DNA of 64,000 nucleotides, taken from Betaproteobacteria bacterium (GTDB lineage: Bacteria; Pseudomonadota; Gammaproteobacteria; Burkholderiales; Casimicrobiaceae). Both the position numbers and the translations under genes were made by a program. Of this stretch, positions 7,822 through 18,011 are shown in pieces; the stretch's first letter is position 1, and each line of letters opens with the position of its first letter. The notes under the pieces were generated by a model, which was not told the DNA's origin, did not search any database, and saw only the letters and a list, made by a program, of their open reading frames with translations. Location: contig JAAFIS010000001.1 in the NCBI GenBank assembly GCA_013298695.1, positions 558,001 to 622,000 of the forward strand, in the 5' to 3' direction.

Positions 7822-10401
7822 ATGCGCTTCGACAAACTAACTACAAAATTTCAACAAGCTTTCGCCGATGCGCAATCACTTGCGCTCGGTCTTGATGCCA
7901 CGCAAATCGAGCCGCAACATCTGTTGATGGCGCTGCTCGAGCAACAAGATGGCGGCACCAAATCGCTATTGCAGCGCGCCGGTGTGAACGTGGCGAAGCT
8001 CGGCAAAGATTTGCAATCGAGCATTGAACGATTGCCGCGCCAGCAGGGTAGCGACGGCAACATCAACATCGGTCGCGATTTGAATTCGCTATTGAATCTC
8101 ACTGACAAAGAAGCAACGAAGCGCAACGATCAATTCATCGCGAGCGAGCTTTTCTTGCTCGCACTTGCGAACGACAAAACGGAGACGGGGCGTATTTTCA
8201 AAGATGCGGGCGCGACCGCGAAATCACTGCAGGCCGCAGTTGACGCAGTGCGCGGCGGTGCTAATGTGGAATCGCAAGAAGCGGAAGGTCAACGCCAAGC
8301 GTTGGAGAAATACACGGTCGATCTCACCGAGCGCGCGCGGTCGGGAAAACTCGACCCCGTCATCGGCCGCGATGATGAAATTCGTCGGGTGATTCAAGTG
8401 TTGCAGCGTCGCACGAAAAACAATCCGGTGCTAATTGGTGAACCCGGCGTTGGCAAAACTGCGATTGTTGAAGGGCTTGCCCAGCGCATCGTGAATGCGG
8501 AAGTGCCGGAAGGCTTGAAAGACAAACGCGTACTCTCGCTTGATTTCGCGGCGATGCTCGCGGGCGCGAAGTATCGCGGTGAGTTTGAGGAGCGCTTGAA
8601 AGCGGTGCTCAACGATCTTGCGAAAGACGAAGGTCAAACCATCGTTTTCATTGATGAACTGCACACAATGGTCGGCGCGGGCAAAGCCGAAGGCGCGATG
8701 GACGCAGGCAATATGCTGAAGCCCGCACTCGCGCGCGGCGAGCTGCACTGCGTTGGCGCAACTACGCTGGACGAATATCGGAAGTACGTTGAGAAAGACG
8801 CGGCGCTTGAACGACGCTTTCAGAAAGTACTCGTGGGCGAGCCCTCGGTTGAATCAACGATTGCAATTTTGCGCGGCTTGCAAGAGAAATACGAAGTTCA
8901 CCACGGCGTCGATATTACCGATCCCGCGATCATTGCCGCTGCGGAGCTTTCACATCGCTACATTACGGATCGCTTCTTACCGGACAAAGCGATCGACTTG
9001 ATCGATGAGGCCGCAAGCCGTATCAAGATGGAGATCGATTCGAAACCAGAAGTCATGGACAAGCTGGATCGTCGCATCATTCAATTGAAAATCGAACGCG
9101 AAGCGGTGAAAAAAGAAAAAGACGATGCTTCGAAAAAACGCCTCGCGTTGCTTGAAGAGGAGATCCTGAAGCTGGAGCGCGAATACGCCGACTTCGATGA
9201 AATCTTGCGCGGCGAAAAAGCGGCTGTGCAGGGAACGCAGGGCGTGAAAGAGCAAATTGAGAAACTGAAGCTCGAAATGGACGAAGCGCGTCGTCGCGGT
9301 GATTTCGCTGCGATGTCGGAAATTCAATATGGCAAGTTGCCGGATCTCGAACACAAACTAAAAGAAGCCGAAGCCAACAAGGGCGATGGAAAAGCGGCGA
9401 AACCGAAGTTGCTGCGCACTCAGGTCGGCGCCGAAGAAATCGCTGAGGTCGTCTCGCGTGCGACGGGCATTCCCGTGAGCAAAATGATGACGGGTGAGCG
9501 CGAAAAACTGCTGCATATTGAAGACGCGTTGCACAAACGCGTTGTGGGTCAAAACGAAGCGGTGCAACTCGTCGCCGATGCGATTCGTCGTTCACGCTCG
9601 GGGCTTGCCGATCCGAACAAACCGTACGGCTCGTTCTTGTTCTTAGGGCCAACAGGCGTTGGCAAAACTGAACTCACCAAAGCGCTCGCGGCCTTCATGT
9701 TCGATAGTGAAGACGCGTTGATCCGTATCGACATGAGCGAATACATGGAGAAGCATTCGGTTGCGCGCTTGATCGGCGCGCCGCCGGGCTACGTCGGCTT
9801 TGATGAGGGCGGTCAGCTCACCGAGCAAGTGCGTCGTAAACCGTATAGCGTGATCTTGTTCGACGAAGTCGAGAAAGCGCATCCTGATGTGTTCAACGTA
9901 CTCTTGCAAGCGCTTGACGACGGCCGCATGACGGATGGCCAAGGCCGCACGGTGGATTTCAAAAACACCGTGATGATCATGACGAGCAATCTCGGTGGCG
10001 CAAAGATTCAATCGATGGTTGAAGAGCCGCTTGAGCTCGTGAAGATTGCAGTGATGGCAGAAGTGAAATCGCATTTCCGCCCCGAATTCATCAATCGTAT
10101 CGATGAAATTGTCGTGTTCCACGCCCTCGGTAAAGACAACATCAAAGGCATCGCGAAAATCCAATTGCAACGCCTCGAAGCGCGCCTCGCTAAGCTTGAT
10201 CTCAAGCTCGAAGTATCAGACGCCGCGCTCGAACTCCTCTGCGAAGAAGGATTCGATCCTGTCTACGGCGCACGCCCATTAAAGCGCGCGATTCAGCAAT
10301 CGATCGAGAACCCACTCTCGAAAGAATTGCTCTCTGGAAAGTTTGCGCCAGAGGCGACGATTCGTGTAGATACAAAAAACGGGAATATCGTGTTTGCCTA
10401 G
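7822..10401 (+). CDS. clpB: ATP-dependent disaggregase ClpB
   Basis: 859 residues from ATG 7822. An ATG also stands at 7819, but 7822 has better spacing (5 nt) from GGAGG and matches the family start MRFDKLT. Hsp100 chaperone that works with DnaK to pull proteins out of aggregates. It has an N-terminal Clp_N repeat domain, AAA-1 with GEPGVGKT and FIDELHT, the long ClpB middle coiled coil (about residues 400-525), AAA-2 with GPTGVGKTE, the pore loop GYVGFDEGG, and a C-terminal D2-small domain. Complete and of normal length. A possible heat-shock promoter lies upstream. Confidence 0.97.
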   Translation: MRFDKLTTKFQQAFADAQSLALGLDATQIEPQHLLMALLEQQDGGTKSLLQRAGVNVAKLGKDLQSSIERLPRQQGSDGNINIGRDLNSLLNLTDKEATKRNDQFIASELFLLALANDKTETGRIFKDAGATAKSLQAAVDAVRGGANVESQEAEGQRQALEKYTVDLTERARSGKLDPVIGRDDEIRRVIQVLQRRTKNNPVLIGEPGVGKTAIVEGLAQRIVNAEVPEGLKDKRVLSLDFAAMLAGAKYRGEFEERLKAVLNDLAKDEGQTIVFIDELHTMVGAGKAEGAMDAGNMLKPALARGELHCVGATTLDEYRKYVEKDAALERRFQKVLVGEPSVESTIAILRGLQEKYEVHHGVDITDPAIIAAAELSHRYITDRFLPDKAIDLIDEAASRIKMEIDSKPEVMDKLDRRIIQLKIEREAVKKEKDDASKKRLALLEEEILKLEREYADFDEILRGEKAAVQGTQGVKEQIEKLKLEMDEARRRGDFAAMSEIQYGKLPDLEHKLKEAEANKGDGKAAKPKLLRTQVGAEEIAEVVSRATGIPVSKMMTGEREKLLHIEDALHKRVVGQNEAVQLVADAIRRSRSGLADPNKPYGSFLFLGPTGVGKTELTKALAAFMFDSEDALIRIDMSEYMEKHSVARLIGAPPGYVGFDEGGQLTEQVRRKPYSVILFDEVEKAHPDVFNVLLQALDDGRMTDGQGRTVDFKNTVMIMTSNLGGAKIQSMVEEPLELVKIAVMAEVKSHFRPEFINRIDEIVVFHALGKDNIKGIAKIQLQRLEARLAKLDLKLEVSDAALELLCEEGFDPVYGARPLKRAIQQSIENPLSKELLSGKFAPEATIRVDTKNGNIVFA

Positions 10402-10558
10402 TCGAGGTTGTAGGTCAACTCGAAGTAGCTTGTTCTTCGCGATGCGGTCAATACGGCGAAATCCTTTTGGATCGAGCCGCGGAACTTTCCGCATCGATTT
10501 GTGGGAACTTTGTGATTGCCGGAGCAGAATGACGGCATCGTAGTTCTTCGGGGTTTTT

Positions 10559-11656
10559 ATGAAAAAATTGCTTGCCATCTTGATTCTTGGAGTTGTTGCT
10601 GCGCTTGCGTGGAAAACATGGTCGGATTCGACCGCATTGAGCTCGTCGGCGAAAGCGGTGCGCAGCGCTGAAGCAGGTGCAGCTAAAAGTGATGCGCTTC
10701 CGCCGTCGGCCGTGTTCAAGATTGACCCGAGATTGGGCGCGCCAACGGGCGCGAGCAGTGCGGTCATCTCCGCTAAACGCGGGCAATTGCCCGCGCAGCT
10801 TTCGCCTTTAATGGCGGATTACATCGCGAAGAAAGACTTTCCGGCGCTCATGTCAAAGGTCTCGCAGATGCCAGACGATGGAGAAGCAAACTACATTCGT
10901 GCGCAGCTGCTCAATAGCTGCGCCACGAAAACGGATGCGGACGCCAATGCGAAACCCCGCAAATCGCGCGTGGATCGTCGAGCGGAATTTGTGGCCTCGC
11001 TGCGGCCAAATCACCCCGACACGCCGCTACGAATCAACGCGTGGGATCTCGCAAATCCAGATGCATGCGGCTCGCTACGCGACCTAAAGACCACAAAGAA
11101 AGAAATTGCTGACTTGCTTGCAAGAGCCGAAGAGCTAAAAGACGCCTCTGCACTCGCGCGCGAGCTGAACTGCGAAATCATTGCCACTAACAATCCGGCG
11201 ACGAATCCGGATGCGCGCGGCGTTGAGATCAATGATTCACGCACAGAACGAATTCGTCAAGCGATCGCGTCGCGCAAGCCAGATGCTGTGCGCGCTGGCG
11301 TCGGCATGCTTGCAAATACATATCGCAACGGTGCGTTTCGAGTTGGTAGTGAAGGTGCTTTCGTTGATCAATCGGCAATGCACCATGTCGCGAATCTATT
11401 GGCCTGCCAGTATGGCGGCGATTGCGTATCGGGTGTCCATCGTGCATGCGCCAACGAAGGGCGCTGCGCGACGAACAATTTCGAAGACTACCTCGCGTAT
11501 TACGAGCTCTCACCGAGTGCAGCGCAATTAGTAGAGCGTTACCGCGATCAACTCACGCGAATGATCGATAGCAACGATTTCTCACAGCTTCAGTTGGTGA
11601 AAGGCGATCAACCCACTGATTCTGTTCGGGTGGGCAGTTACTTTCAGTGCAATTAG
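10559..11656 (+). CDS. Hypothetical exported or membrane-anchored protein
   Basis: 365 residues, not recognised. It starts with a signal sequence or single anchor (MKKLLAILILGVVAALAW) followed by a Ser/Ala-rich linker, so the bulk is probably periplasmic. The C-terminal third has a cysteine pattern LACQYGGDCVSG / HRACANEGRC that could form disulfides in the periplasm. It lies 157 nt after clpB, with its own start and no strong Shine-Dalgarno. No domain can be named. Confidence 0.7.
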   Translation: MKKLLAILILGVVAALAWKTWSDSTALSSSAKAVRSAEAGAAKSDALPPSAVFKIDPRLGAPTGASSAVISAKRGQLPAQLSPLMADYIAKKDFPALMSKVSQMPDDGEANYIRAQLLNSCATKTDADANAKPRKSRVDRRAEFVASLRPNHPDTPLRINAWDLANPDACGSLRDLKTTKKEIADLLARAEELKDASALARELNCEIIATNNPATNPDARGVEINDSRTERIRQAIASRKPDAVRAGVGMLANTYRNGAFRVGSEGAFVDQSAMHHVANLLACQYGGDCVSGVHRACANEGRCATNNFEDYLAYYELSPSAAQLVERYRDQLTRMIDSNDFSQLQLVKGDQPTDSVRVGSYFQCN

Positions 11657-11773
11657 GCATCGGTAGCTTTGAGCAACGGCGTTCTGTCGTCTGTCGCTAT
11701 TAGACGACTCAGTCAGGGGAAATACCATATAGAAATATAATGAACTTGTTGGTATAAATTCAGTCACAGGCTA

Positions 11774-11817
11774 AGTTTGTCGAGAAAGCTTTCCCCCCGT
11801 GAGCTACTCGACAAACT
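11774..11817 (+). promoter_or_regulatory. Leader hairpin before the fasciclin gene
   Basis: A perfect 11-bp inverted repeat, AGTTTGTCGAG (11774-11784) and CTCGACAAACT (11807-11817), encloses a 22-nt loop. It ends 25 nt before the start codon at 11843, just ahead of the ribosome-binding site, so it would lie in the 5' untranslated RNA or act as an operator. Which one cannot be decided from sequence. Confidence 0.5.
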
Positions 11818-11842
11818 CCTTTTCTACCAATTGGAGTTCTCT

Positions 11843-12316
11843 ATGTCATTGAAATCATTAAAACTAATCGCTGCGGCCGGTCTTTCAACAGTCGCAATGG
11901 CGGCTGCGAATGCTGCGGGTACGATCGTTGACGTCGCCGCTGGTAATCCGCAGTTCTCCACCCTCGTGGCTGCTGTGAAGGCCGCTGGCTTGGTGGAAAC
12001 CTTGAACAGCAAGGGTCCATTCACCGTGTTTGCGCCGACCAACGCCGCATTCGACAAGCTCCCACCCGGAACCGTGGACTCGTTGCTCAAAGATCCAGCC
12101 AAGCTCAAGGCAATCCTTACGTATCACGTTGTTCCAGCACAAGTGATGGCTAAGGACGTTAAGCCGGGCGCTGTGAAAACCGCAAACGGGCAGTCGTTCA
12201 CTGTTGCTGCGAAAGATGGCAAGGTAATGGTTGACGGCGCAACGGTTACCGCAACTGACGTCAAAGCATCGAACGGCGTGATCCACGTGATCGACACCGT
12301 GATCCTGCCGAAGTAA
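11843..12316 (+). CDS. Secreted fasciclin (FAS1) domain protein
   Basis: 157 residues from ATG 11843 (GGAG 9 nt upstream); the frame is open to an earlier ATG at 11777 inside the leader hairpin, which is less likely. Signal peptide about residues 1-24 (ending ANAAG), then one complete FAS1 domain. H1 box: [17 protein letters not shown]; central [14 protein letters not shown]2 region [16 protein letters not shown]1 proteins are extracellular adhesion-type modules. A single-domain secreted form is common in Proteobacteria; ligand unknown. Confidence 0.9.
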   Translation: MSLKSLKLIAAAGLSTVAMAAANAAGTIVDVAAGNPQFSTLVAAVKAAGLVETLNSKGPFTVFAPTNAAFDKLPPGTVDSLLKDPAKLKAILTYHVVPAQVMAKDVKPGAVKTANGQSFTVAAKDGKVMVDGATVTATDVKASNGVIHVIDTVILPK

Positions 12317-12359
12317 TAGCGGTCACTATTCGTCAGCTGTAAAGCACTGCACATTTCGG

Positions 12360-12394
12360 CGTGCGTCTATCGATCCTCTAGCGATAGGCGCGCG
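12360..12394 (+). terminator. Stem-loop after the fasciclin gene
   Basis: CTATCG (12367-12372) pairs with CGATAG (12382-12387), and flanking GC-rich bases extend the stem to about 13 bp with G-T pairs. It lies 45 nt after the stop but lacks a clear T tract. Confidence 0.5.
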
Positions 12395-12551
12395 TCGAAA
12401 TGATTGCGAAAAGTGCAAGTTAGAGACCCGCAACCGTAGTGCCGCCGCAGATACACCTCGGCTTTCCTCCTCCGCCTTGCTTACTCCGGTTGCGATCCTG
12501 TATCGAGGGCCATCAATATGTTTATTAACTATTTGACTCACAAGGCCCAAT

Positions 12552-13136
12552 ATGAAATTTCGTTTCCTCTCCACGACTATCGCGTGCGCTGCGCTTGCGG
12601 TCACAGCGCAGGCCGCCCCCACGTTTGCGGTCGGCTATGGCGACACGTCGGTAAAACTTGACCCGATATTTGTCGGTGCGCTGCAGTCACTGTCAGTGAC
12701 ACCGAGCGCAATTGGCTACGCGCGATTGAAAAACGGTGTTGCAACGTTTCCAGTAACCGACGGTGATTTTGATTTCGGCACAGCGAAGGGTGAAATCACG
12801 CACGCAGGCGGTTTGATGCTCAAAGCCGGCACCACAACGGTCGAGCTACGCGACTTCAACATTGACACCAGCGGTTCGTCACCTGTGCTTACCGGTAAAG
12901 TGATCGCAAACGATAGTTTCGTTGCGCGTATTCCACTATTTGACTTGACCTTGCCGGCGCTCACTCTACCGCTCGCCGCTCCGCGCGGGTGGGGGCAACT
13001 CACGGTGCCCGGCGTGAAAGTAACACTGAACGCGGGCGCCGCCGCCGCTCTCAACGGCGTGTTTAACGTCATCGCGTTTACGGGTGGCATTCCGATTGGT
13101 GAAGCGACGGTAAAGACTTACGCGTTTGGCCACTAG
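12552..13136 (+). CDS. Hypothetical secreted protein
   Basis: 194 residues with a clear signal peptide (MKFRFLSTTIACAALAVTAQA). The mature part is rich in beta-strand-like, Gly/Thr/Val-rich sequence with repeated hydrophobic alternation, suggesting a beta-sandwich. The middle part (ATFPVTDGDFDFGTAKGEI, then HAGGLMLKAGTTTVELRDF) has the look of choice-of-anchor or HtaA-like surface domains, but no family can be assigned safely. It stands alone, with a 235-nt upstream gap that contains an 8-bp inverted repeat (CGCAACCG/CGGTTGCG, 12429-12494). Confidence 0.75.
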   Translation: MKFRFLSTTIACAALAVTAQAAPTFAVGYGDTSVKLDPIFVGALQSLSVTPSAIGYARLKNGVATFPVTDGDFDFGTAKGEITHAGGLMLKAGTTTVELRDFNIDTSGSSPVLTGKVIANDSFVARIPLFDLTLPALTLPLAAPRGWGQLTVPGVKVTLNAGAAAALNGVFNVIAFTGGIPIGEATVKTYAFGH

Positions 13137-13175
13137 CCTTTAGTTTTCAGCGGTTTCACGAATCGCCACTGAGAA

Positions 13176-13559
13176 TTATTTCTTATGCGAGGTGCCGTTG
13201 ATTTCAATGGCCTCGCGTACAAGAGCTTCGAACGCGCGTGGGTCGAGTTTGCTGGTTTCGAAAATATCGATAGCTCGCCTCATATTGCCATCAAGGCTTG
13301 AGTTGAAAAGATGGTTCGGATCGCTGAGGTGTGCGCCTTTCGCAAATGTAAGTTTGACTTTGTCCTTATACGTTTCGCCGGTGCAAATGATCCCGTCACG
13401 TGACCACACAGGCACCCCTTGCATGTTGTTCGAGGGCTTGCGCCATTTGACTTCCTCCACGATCTTAGCGTCGATATTCAGGAGGTGTTCGCGAACAGTG
13501 TTTAGGGCCGCCGCGCGCCAATCTGTATCGCTGTCATTGGGTGATTTGATCGCTTTCAC
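13176..13559 (-). CDS. DUF1801 domain protein
   Basis: 127 residues if translation starts at GTG 13559, which has GGGAGG 5 nt upstream. The frame stays open to 13691 but that extra part looks non-coding. The sequence matches the DUF1801 (YdhG-like) pattern: DWRAAALNTVREHLLNI, EVKWRKPSNNMQGVPVWS and KVKLTFAKGAHLSDPNHLFN. Family members are small cytoplasmic proteins of poorly known role, some linked to iron handling. Single gene on the minus strand. Confidence 0.75.
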   Translation of the reverse strand: MKAIKSPNDSDTDWRAAALNTVREHLLNIDAKIVEEVKWRKPSNNMQGVPVWSRDGIICTGETYKDKVKLTFAKGAHLSDPNHLFNSSLDGNMRRAIDIFETSKLDPRAFEALVREAIEINGTSHKK

Positions 13560-13754
13560 TACGGCCTCCCGACTACCTGCAAATAGATAAAAGTTTATGT
13601 GATGAGGTCGGGAGGAAACGCCTGCGCATAAGCGCTTTCCGCGCCACGTACACATAACATACGCTTTTAGTGGTTCACCGGGCAGAAGCACACCGTATCG
13701 ATGTAGGAGTAAAAGCGCTGGTCGCCCTCAAAACGCGGGACAGCGAGGCGAGAG

Positions 13755-15080
13755 TTATTTTTCGACGCGAATCATTCCCGCCGCCGCAGTCGCGTGCGTC
13801 CCGGGGTCGACGAGAACAATCGCGCCGCGAGTTTGGCTCGCGGAATAATCGGCGAGCGGAATGTTGCTTGCAAATTCGATAGTCGCTTCGACAATTTCGT
13901 TGCAGCTAACAGTTGCGCTCTCCGATCCCGCAGAAGGCAGATTCCATTGCGCAGTTTGTAAATTCAAGCGACGCTCAACCCGCGAGACCCGCGCTGGCAG
14001 CCAACGCGTGCCGTGTCGCGCGAGCAATCTACGGCCAACCACGAGCGGCGTGGTGTCAAGCCACGCGATCACTGCGCTCGCTTGCTGCGACGCCGCAATC
14101 GCTGTTTCCAATTTTGATCCAACGATCCAGTCGCCTCGCGCAACGTCGACTTGACGATCAAGCGCAATCGCGACTGCCTCGCCAATTTTCGCTGTTGCAA
14201 CTGAGCCGCGTGGTGTGCTGAGTTCAGCAACGACCGCTTGAGCGCCGCTCGGAAACACGCGGATTGCGTCGCCCACGGCAATCGCAGCATCAGCAACGTC
14301 GCCCGTGATCCAGCGGCGGTGATCGTCCGCCGCGTCGCGTGTAACGTACTGCACAGCGACAAGCGAATGTGGTTGTTCCTGACCCGTGCCCGAATCGTGT
14401 AACTCAATGGCTTCGAGCGACGCCAGCAGCGAAGCACCGTTAAACCACGAGGTGTTTTCCGAATGTGCAACTACACCGTCACCGCGCAGCGCGGAAATCG
14501 GAATCGCAGCGAACGGCGGCAGCGCGAGCGAAGCAGCGATCTGCGTAAAAGCATCAACGACGCGGTTGAACTTCGTTTCATCGAACGCAATCGCGTCCAT
14601 CTTGTTCACGGCAACGATAAGGTGACGAATACCGAGCAATCCCGCAATTGCGGCATGTCGTTTCGTCTGTGGCAACAATATGATTTCGTTCTGTGTGAAA
14701 TCAACTTTCGTGACATCAATCAAGATCACTGCGACATCGCTTTTCGATGCGCCTGTCACCATGTTGCGCGTGTATTGCTCATGGCCTGGCGCGTCGGCGA
14801 TGATGAATTTTCGCTTTGGTGTCGTGAAGTATCGATACGCAACATCAATCGTGATGCCTTGCTCGCGCTCGGCCTCTAAGCCGTCAGTTATGAGCGATAA
14901 ATCGAGTTCGCCTGTGAATGAACGCGCACCGCGTGCCGAATTGGTGTGGCGTGCAAGTGAGTCCAGTTGATCGATCATCAGCGCTTTGCTGTCGTAGAGC
15001 AAGCGCCCAATCAACGTGCTTTTGCCGTCGTCGACGCTGCCGCAGGTGATGAAACGAAGGGGGCGGGAGGAGATGGTCAT
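13755..15080 (-). CDS. cysN: Sulfate adenylyltransferase subunit 1 (GTPase)
   Basis: 441 residues. GTPase subunit of ATP sulfurylase, which with CysD converts sulfate to adenylyl sulfate (APS). Translation-factor-type G domain: G1 GSVDDGKST, G3 DAPGHEQYTRNM and G4 NKMD, followed by EF-Tu-like beta-barrel domains. There is no fused CysC (APS kinase) domain, consistent with a pathway that reduces APS directly. It is the last gene of the operon and lies 162 nt after cysD. Confidence 0.93.
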   Translation of the reverse strand: MTISSRPLRFITCGSVDDGKSTLIGRLLYDSKALMIDQLDSLARHTNSARGARSFTGELDLSLITDGLEAEREQGITIDVAYRYFTTPKRKFIIADAPGHEQYTRNMVTGASKSDVAVILIDVTKVDFTQNEIILLPQTKRHAAIAGLLGIRHLIVAVNKMDAIAFDETKFNRVVDAFTQIAASLALPPFAAIPISALRGDGVVAHSENTSWFNGASLLASLEAIELHDSGTGQEQPHSLVAVQYVTRDAADDHRRWITGDVADAAIAVGDAIRVFPSGAQAVVAELSTPRGSVATAKIGEAVAIALDRQVDVARGDWIVGSKLETAIAASQQASAVIAWLDTTPLVVGRRLLARHGTRWLPARVSRVERRLNLQTAQWNLPSAGSESATVSCNEIVEATIEFASNIPLADYSASQTRGAIVLVDPGTHATAAAGMIRVEK

Positions 15081-15242
15081 TTTTTGTGAATCTTAATTAC
15101 GTTTTATCGCTCCGTTGAACGATGGAAATAGCGACTGGTTAGAACATTGACGTTGAAGATCGCAGTAAAGTCAGCGAAGGTTTACGTACTAGCCGCGAAG
15201 TCGCGTCGTCAATCGTCCTCTCGCCCTTGCGCGAGAGCGCGA

Positions 15243-16178
15243 TCAAAAATACCCCTCTTTTTTTCGTCGCTCCATCGCCGAATCATTTGCGCGATCATCC
15301 ATCCGGGTCGCGCCGCGTTCGCTGTTTGTTGCGGCAATCGTTTCGATCACCACGTCGTGCGCGTTTGCTGCTGTGCTCGCTACCGGGCACGTGCATGAAA
15401 TGTCTCCGACCGTACGGAAACGTACATCGCGAGTAACAACTGTTTCGCCTTCTCTGGGTGGTGTGATGTCTGTCACCGGAACAAGTAGTCCACTTCGTTC
15501 GATCACTTCGCGTCGGTGCGTGTAGTAAATCGAGGGCAGCTCGATGTTTTCGCGAGCGATGTAATTCCAAACATCTAACTCCGTCCAATTTGAAATCGGA
15601 AACACGCGGAAGTTTTCATTCGGCGCGAGCTGCGTGTTGTAGAGATTCCAGAGCTCGGGGCGCTGCGCGCGCGGCTGCCATTGGCCGAAACTATCGCGGT
15701 GCGAAAACACACGCTCTTTAGCACGTGCTTTCTCTTCATCACGACGTGCGCCGCCGACGACCGCATCAAAGCGATTGGCCTCAATCGTTTCAAGCAATGT
15801 GACTGTCTGGTGACGATTGCGACTCTCCAGCGGATGCGCAAGGCGAATCGTGCCGCGACGAATCGAATCGTCGAGATGACCGACGATCAATTGCAACCCG
15901 TGTCGCGCAACAAGCGCCTCGCGAAATGAAATCACTTCAGGAAAGTTATGTCCGGTGTCGATGTGAACAATTGGCACAGGAAGTTTTCCGGGTGCAGCGG
16001 CTTTCATCGCAAGATGCAACACGACGAGCGAATCTTTCCCGCAGGAACAGAGGATTGCAGGTCGCTCAAATGCACCGAACACTTCGCGCAGGATGCTGAT
16101 CGCTTCGTCCTCAAGCCAGTTCAGATGCGTGTCTGATGCGCGAAACTCAGACGTTAAAAATGCGTCGCGTGCAGTCAT
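15243..16178 (-). CDS. cysD: Sulfate adenylyltransferase subunit 2
   Basis: 311 residues from ATG 16178 (AAAGGAT upstream; it overlaps the cysH stop by 4 nt). Catalytic subunit of ATP sulfurylase, an N-type PP-loop enzyme with SCGKDSLVVLHLA, HIDTGHNFPE and the C-terminal ERRKKEGYF typical of CysD. It works with CysN next to it. An open frame extends 46 codons upstream inside cysH, but those codons are not CysD-like. Confidence 0.95.
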   Translation of the reverse strand: MTARDAFLTSEFRASDTHLNWLEDEAISILREVFGAFERPAILCSCGKDSLVVLHLAMKAAAPGKLPVPIVHIDTGHNFPEVISFREALVARHGLQLIVGHLDDSIRRGTIRLAHPLESRNRHQTVTLLETIEANRFDAVVGGARRDEEKARAKERVFSHRDSFGQWQPRAQRPELWNLYNTQLAPNENFRVFPISNWTELDVWNYIARENIELPSIYYTHRREVIERSGLLVPVTDITPPREGETVVTRDVRFRTVGDISCTCPVASTAANAHDVVIETIAATNSERGATRMDDRANDSAMERRKKEGYF

Positions 16179-16960
16179 GGCACATCCTTTATGGTTGAGT
16201 TTGCGAATGTTGCAACGTGAATGCCGCACTCGCTGTGAATAGAGTCCGACGCGCTTTGCTCCCACCACCAACGACCGGCGCGTGGATGTTCGTTTTCGCG
16301 GATCGGACGCGTACACGGATCACAGCCTATGCTTGCATAGCCGATTTCGTATAGGCTATTGTGTGGAATATGGCGTTTATCGATATAAAACCAAACGTCC
16401 TCATCAGCCCAATTAATTAGAGGGTTAAATTTCAGTAGCTGAAATGATGTATCGAATTCTTGCGTGCCCACATTTGCGCGCCCGGTGCTTTGAGCGCGCC
16501 GCAATCCCGTGACCCACGCTTGCTTGCCGGAGAGCGCAGCGCGCAGAGGTGCGGTCTTTCGTAGTTCGCAGCAATATGCGCGCACGGTTTTGCTTTCGTA
16601 CAGGCCAGAGTCCGCACGCATGTCCACCAGTTCTTCAATATGTGCAGCGGTGGGTTCGATGCGCTCAATCCGCCGCGAATACATGGCTTCGACGCGATTC
16701 CAAAGTTCAAGCGTCGCCTCTGGCAGACGTCCGGTGTCGAGCGCGATTGCTTGAATGGGCAGGTTATGTTCAGCGATCAAATGAAAGATCACCATGTCTT
16801 CCGCGGAAAGGCTCTGCGCGAACGCGCACGGCGTGTACGAAGCCGCCAGCTTCAGCAAATCGATAGCGTCCTCAAGGCGGGCAGCGAAGCCGTCGGGCGC
16901 GCGATTTGGGCGCGGGCGACGATACCAAGTAACGGATGAAGTTGTGGAAGTGGAGTTCAT
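16175..16960 (-). CDS. cysH: Assimilatory APS/PAPS reductase
   Basis: 261 residues from ATG 16960. It reduces activated sulfate to sulfite. The protein carries the cysteine pairs of the [4Fe-4S] type (C130-C131 in YCCELRKTAPL, C213-C216 in IGCDPC) and the catalytic ECGIH (C245). By family rules this points to an APS reductase. The absence of a CysC kinase domain in the operon agrees. It overlaps cysD by ATGA and follows the permease gene after 4 nt. No sulfite reductase genes are nearby. Confidence 0.92.
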   Translation of the reverse strand: MNSTSTTSSVTWYRRPRPNRAPDGFAARLEDAIDLLKLAASYTPCAFAQSLSAEDMVIFHLIAEHNLPIQAIALDTGRLPEATLELWNRVEAMYSRRIERIEPTAAHIEELVDMRADSGLYESKTVRAYCCELRKTAPLRAALSGKQAWVTGLRRAQSTGRANVGTQEFDTSFQLLKFNPLINWADEDVWFYIDKRHIPHNSLYEIGYASIGCDPCTRPIRENEHPRAGRWWWEQSASDSIHSECGIHVATFANSTIKDVP

Positions 16961-16964
16961 GATT

Positions 16965-17759
16965 TCAATGCGTAAGCTTCCATCCGGCGAGTGTGAGCAT
17001 GACGATGAGTAATCCGCGCGTGGCAATTTCAGGAACTCGCACACAAAGCTTTGCGCCAATCAAAATCCCGGGTATTGATCCGACGAGTAGTGCTGCGAGT
17101 AAATTCACATCGAGATTTCCGAATCCTGCGTGCGCAGCGCCTGCGAGGAACGTGAGCGGCACTGCGTAGGCAACGTCAGTGCCAACGACGTTTCTCAGCG
17201 GCAGGAGCGGAAACAAAAGCATGAGTGCGGTAACACCAATCGCGCCCGCGCCGATCGATGAAACGGCGACGAGCGCGCCGATGATGAAGCCAAGAAAGAG
17301 CGTTGCGTATGCGTGAGATTTAGCCGCATCGGTCGTGTGCTTACTTGAAAAACTAAGTCGCCATTTCATTAACCACGGGCGAACGATGAGCGCAACTGCG
17401 GTCGCAAAAACCGCGATGCCGAGCGACACGCGAATGGTTTTGTTGAGCTGCGCGACGTCGGGTGACGCGAAATGCAGCCACGCAAAAAACGCAGTCGCGC
17501 CCAGCAGGCTGCTTCCGACGAGCCGCCAAAAGATGGGTTTCACGACGTGACCCGCGCGCCAATGCGAAACGCCGCCAAATGATTTGGTGATTGCTGCAAA
17601 GAGCAAATCAGTTCCGACCGCAATGGCTGGCGGCACGCCTACGACGCCGATCAGCATTGGCGTCATCAACGAGCCACCGCCAACGCCAGTGAGACCAACC
17701 ACGAGGCCGGTCAAAAAACCAATTGTCGGAAGTAAAAGGAGGGGAGTGCCTTCGAACAT
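16965..17759 (-). CDS. TauE/SafE family sulfur-compound permease
   Basis: 264 residues with about eight membrane segments and the paired glycine-rich motif of the family (GLTGVGGGSLMTPML near residue 23, then VSSIGAGAIGVTALMLLFPL). TauE/SafE proteins move sulfite, sulfonates or related anions. As first gene of the operon with cysH-cysD-cysN, it is likely to import sulfate or a sulfur compound, or export excess sulfite; direction is inference. Confidence 0.85.
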   Translation of the reverse strand: MFEGTPLLLLPTIGFLTGLVVGLTGVGGGSLMTPMLIGVVGVPPAIAVGTDLLFAAITKSFGGVSHWRAGHVVKPIFWRLVGSSLLGATAFFAWLHFASPDVAQLNKTIRVSLGIAVFATAVALIVRPWLMKWRLSFSSKHTTDAAKSHAYATLFLGFIIGALVAVSSIGAGAIGVTALMLLFPLLPLRNVVGTDVAYAVPLTFLAGAAHAGFGNLDVNLLAALLVGSIPGILIGAKLCVRVPEIATRGLLIVMLTLAGWKLTH

Positions 17760-17856
17760 GCTGTCATGCTAGGCAGCAGTCGCCGATTGCTAACGTTGCG
17801 TTGCAGAATACGTATTGTAGTGAAATCGAATATAGAACCGCTCTCTGCGTTCCATA

Positions 17857-17984
17857 CGTTGTCATCGCCGCGAAGGCGGGGATTCAGACCAGGAAATTTT
17901 CCGGGATTCGAGTTAAAGAATGTACGCGCCTGTTTTCGGAGGTGAATCCGGGCTGGATCCACGCCTTCGCGGGGATGACGACGG
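17857..17984. repeat. REP-like inverted pair
   Basis: Two imperfect copies face each other. The left copy (about 17857-17889) has the core CCGCGAAGGCGGGGATTCAG. The right copy (about 17951-17984) has the opposite-strand core CTGGATCCACGCCTTCGCGG. Each is itself partly palindromic. The form matches the widespread proteobacterial repeats built on GTCATCCCCGCGAAGGCGG. It lies between the divergent ends of the permease promoter and the pdxA 3' end. Confidence 0.75.
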
Positions 17985-18011
17985 TGGTTGCGTGACCATC
18001 TATAGATCGCG

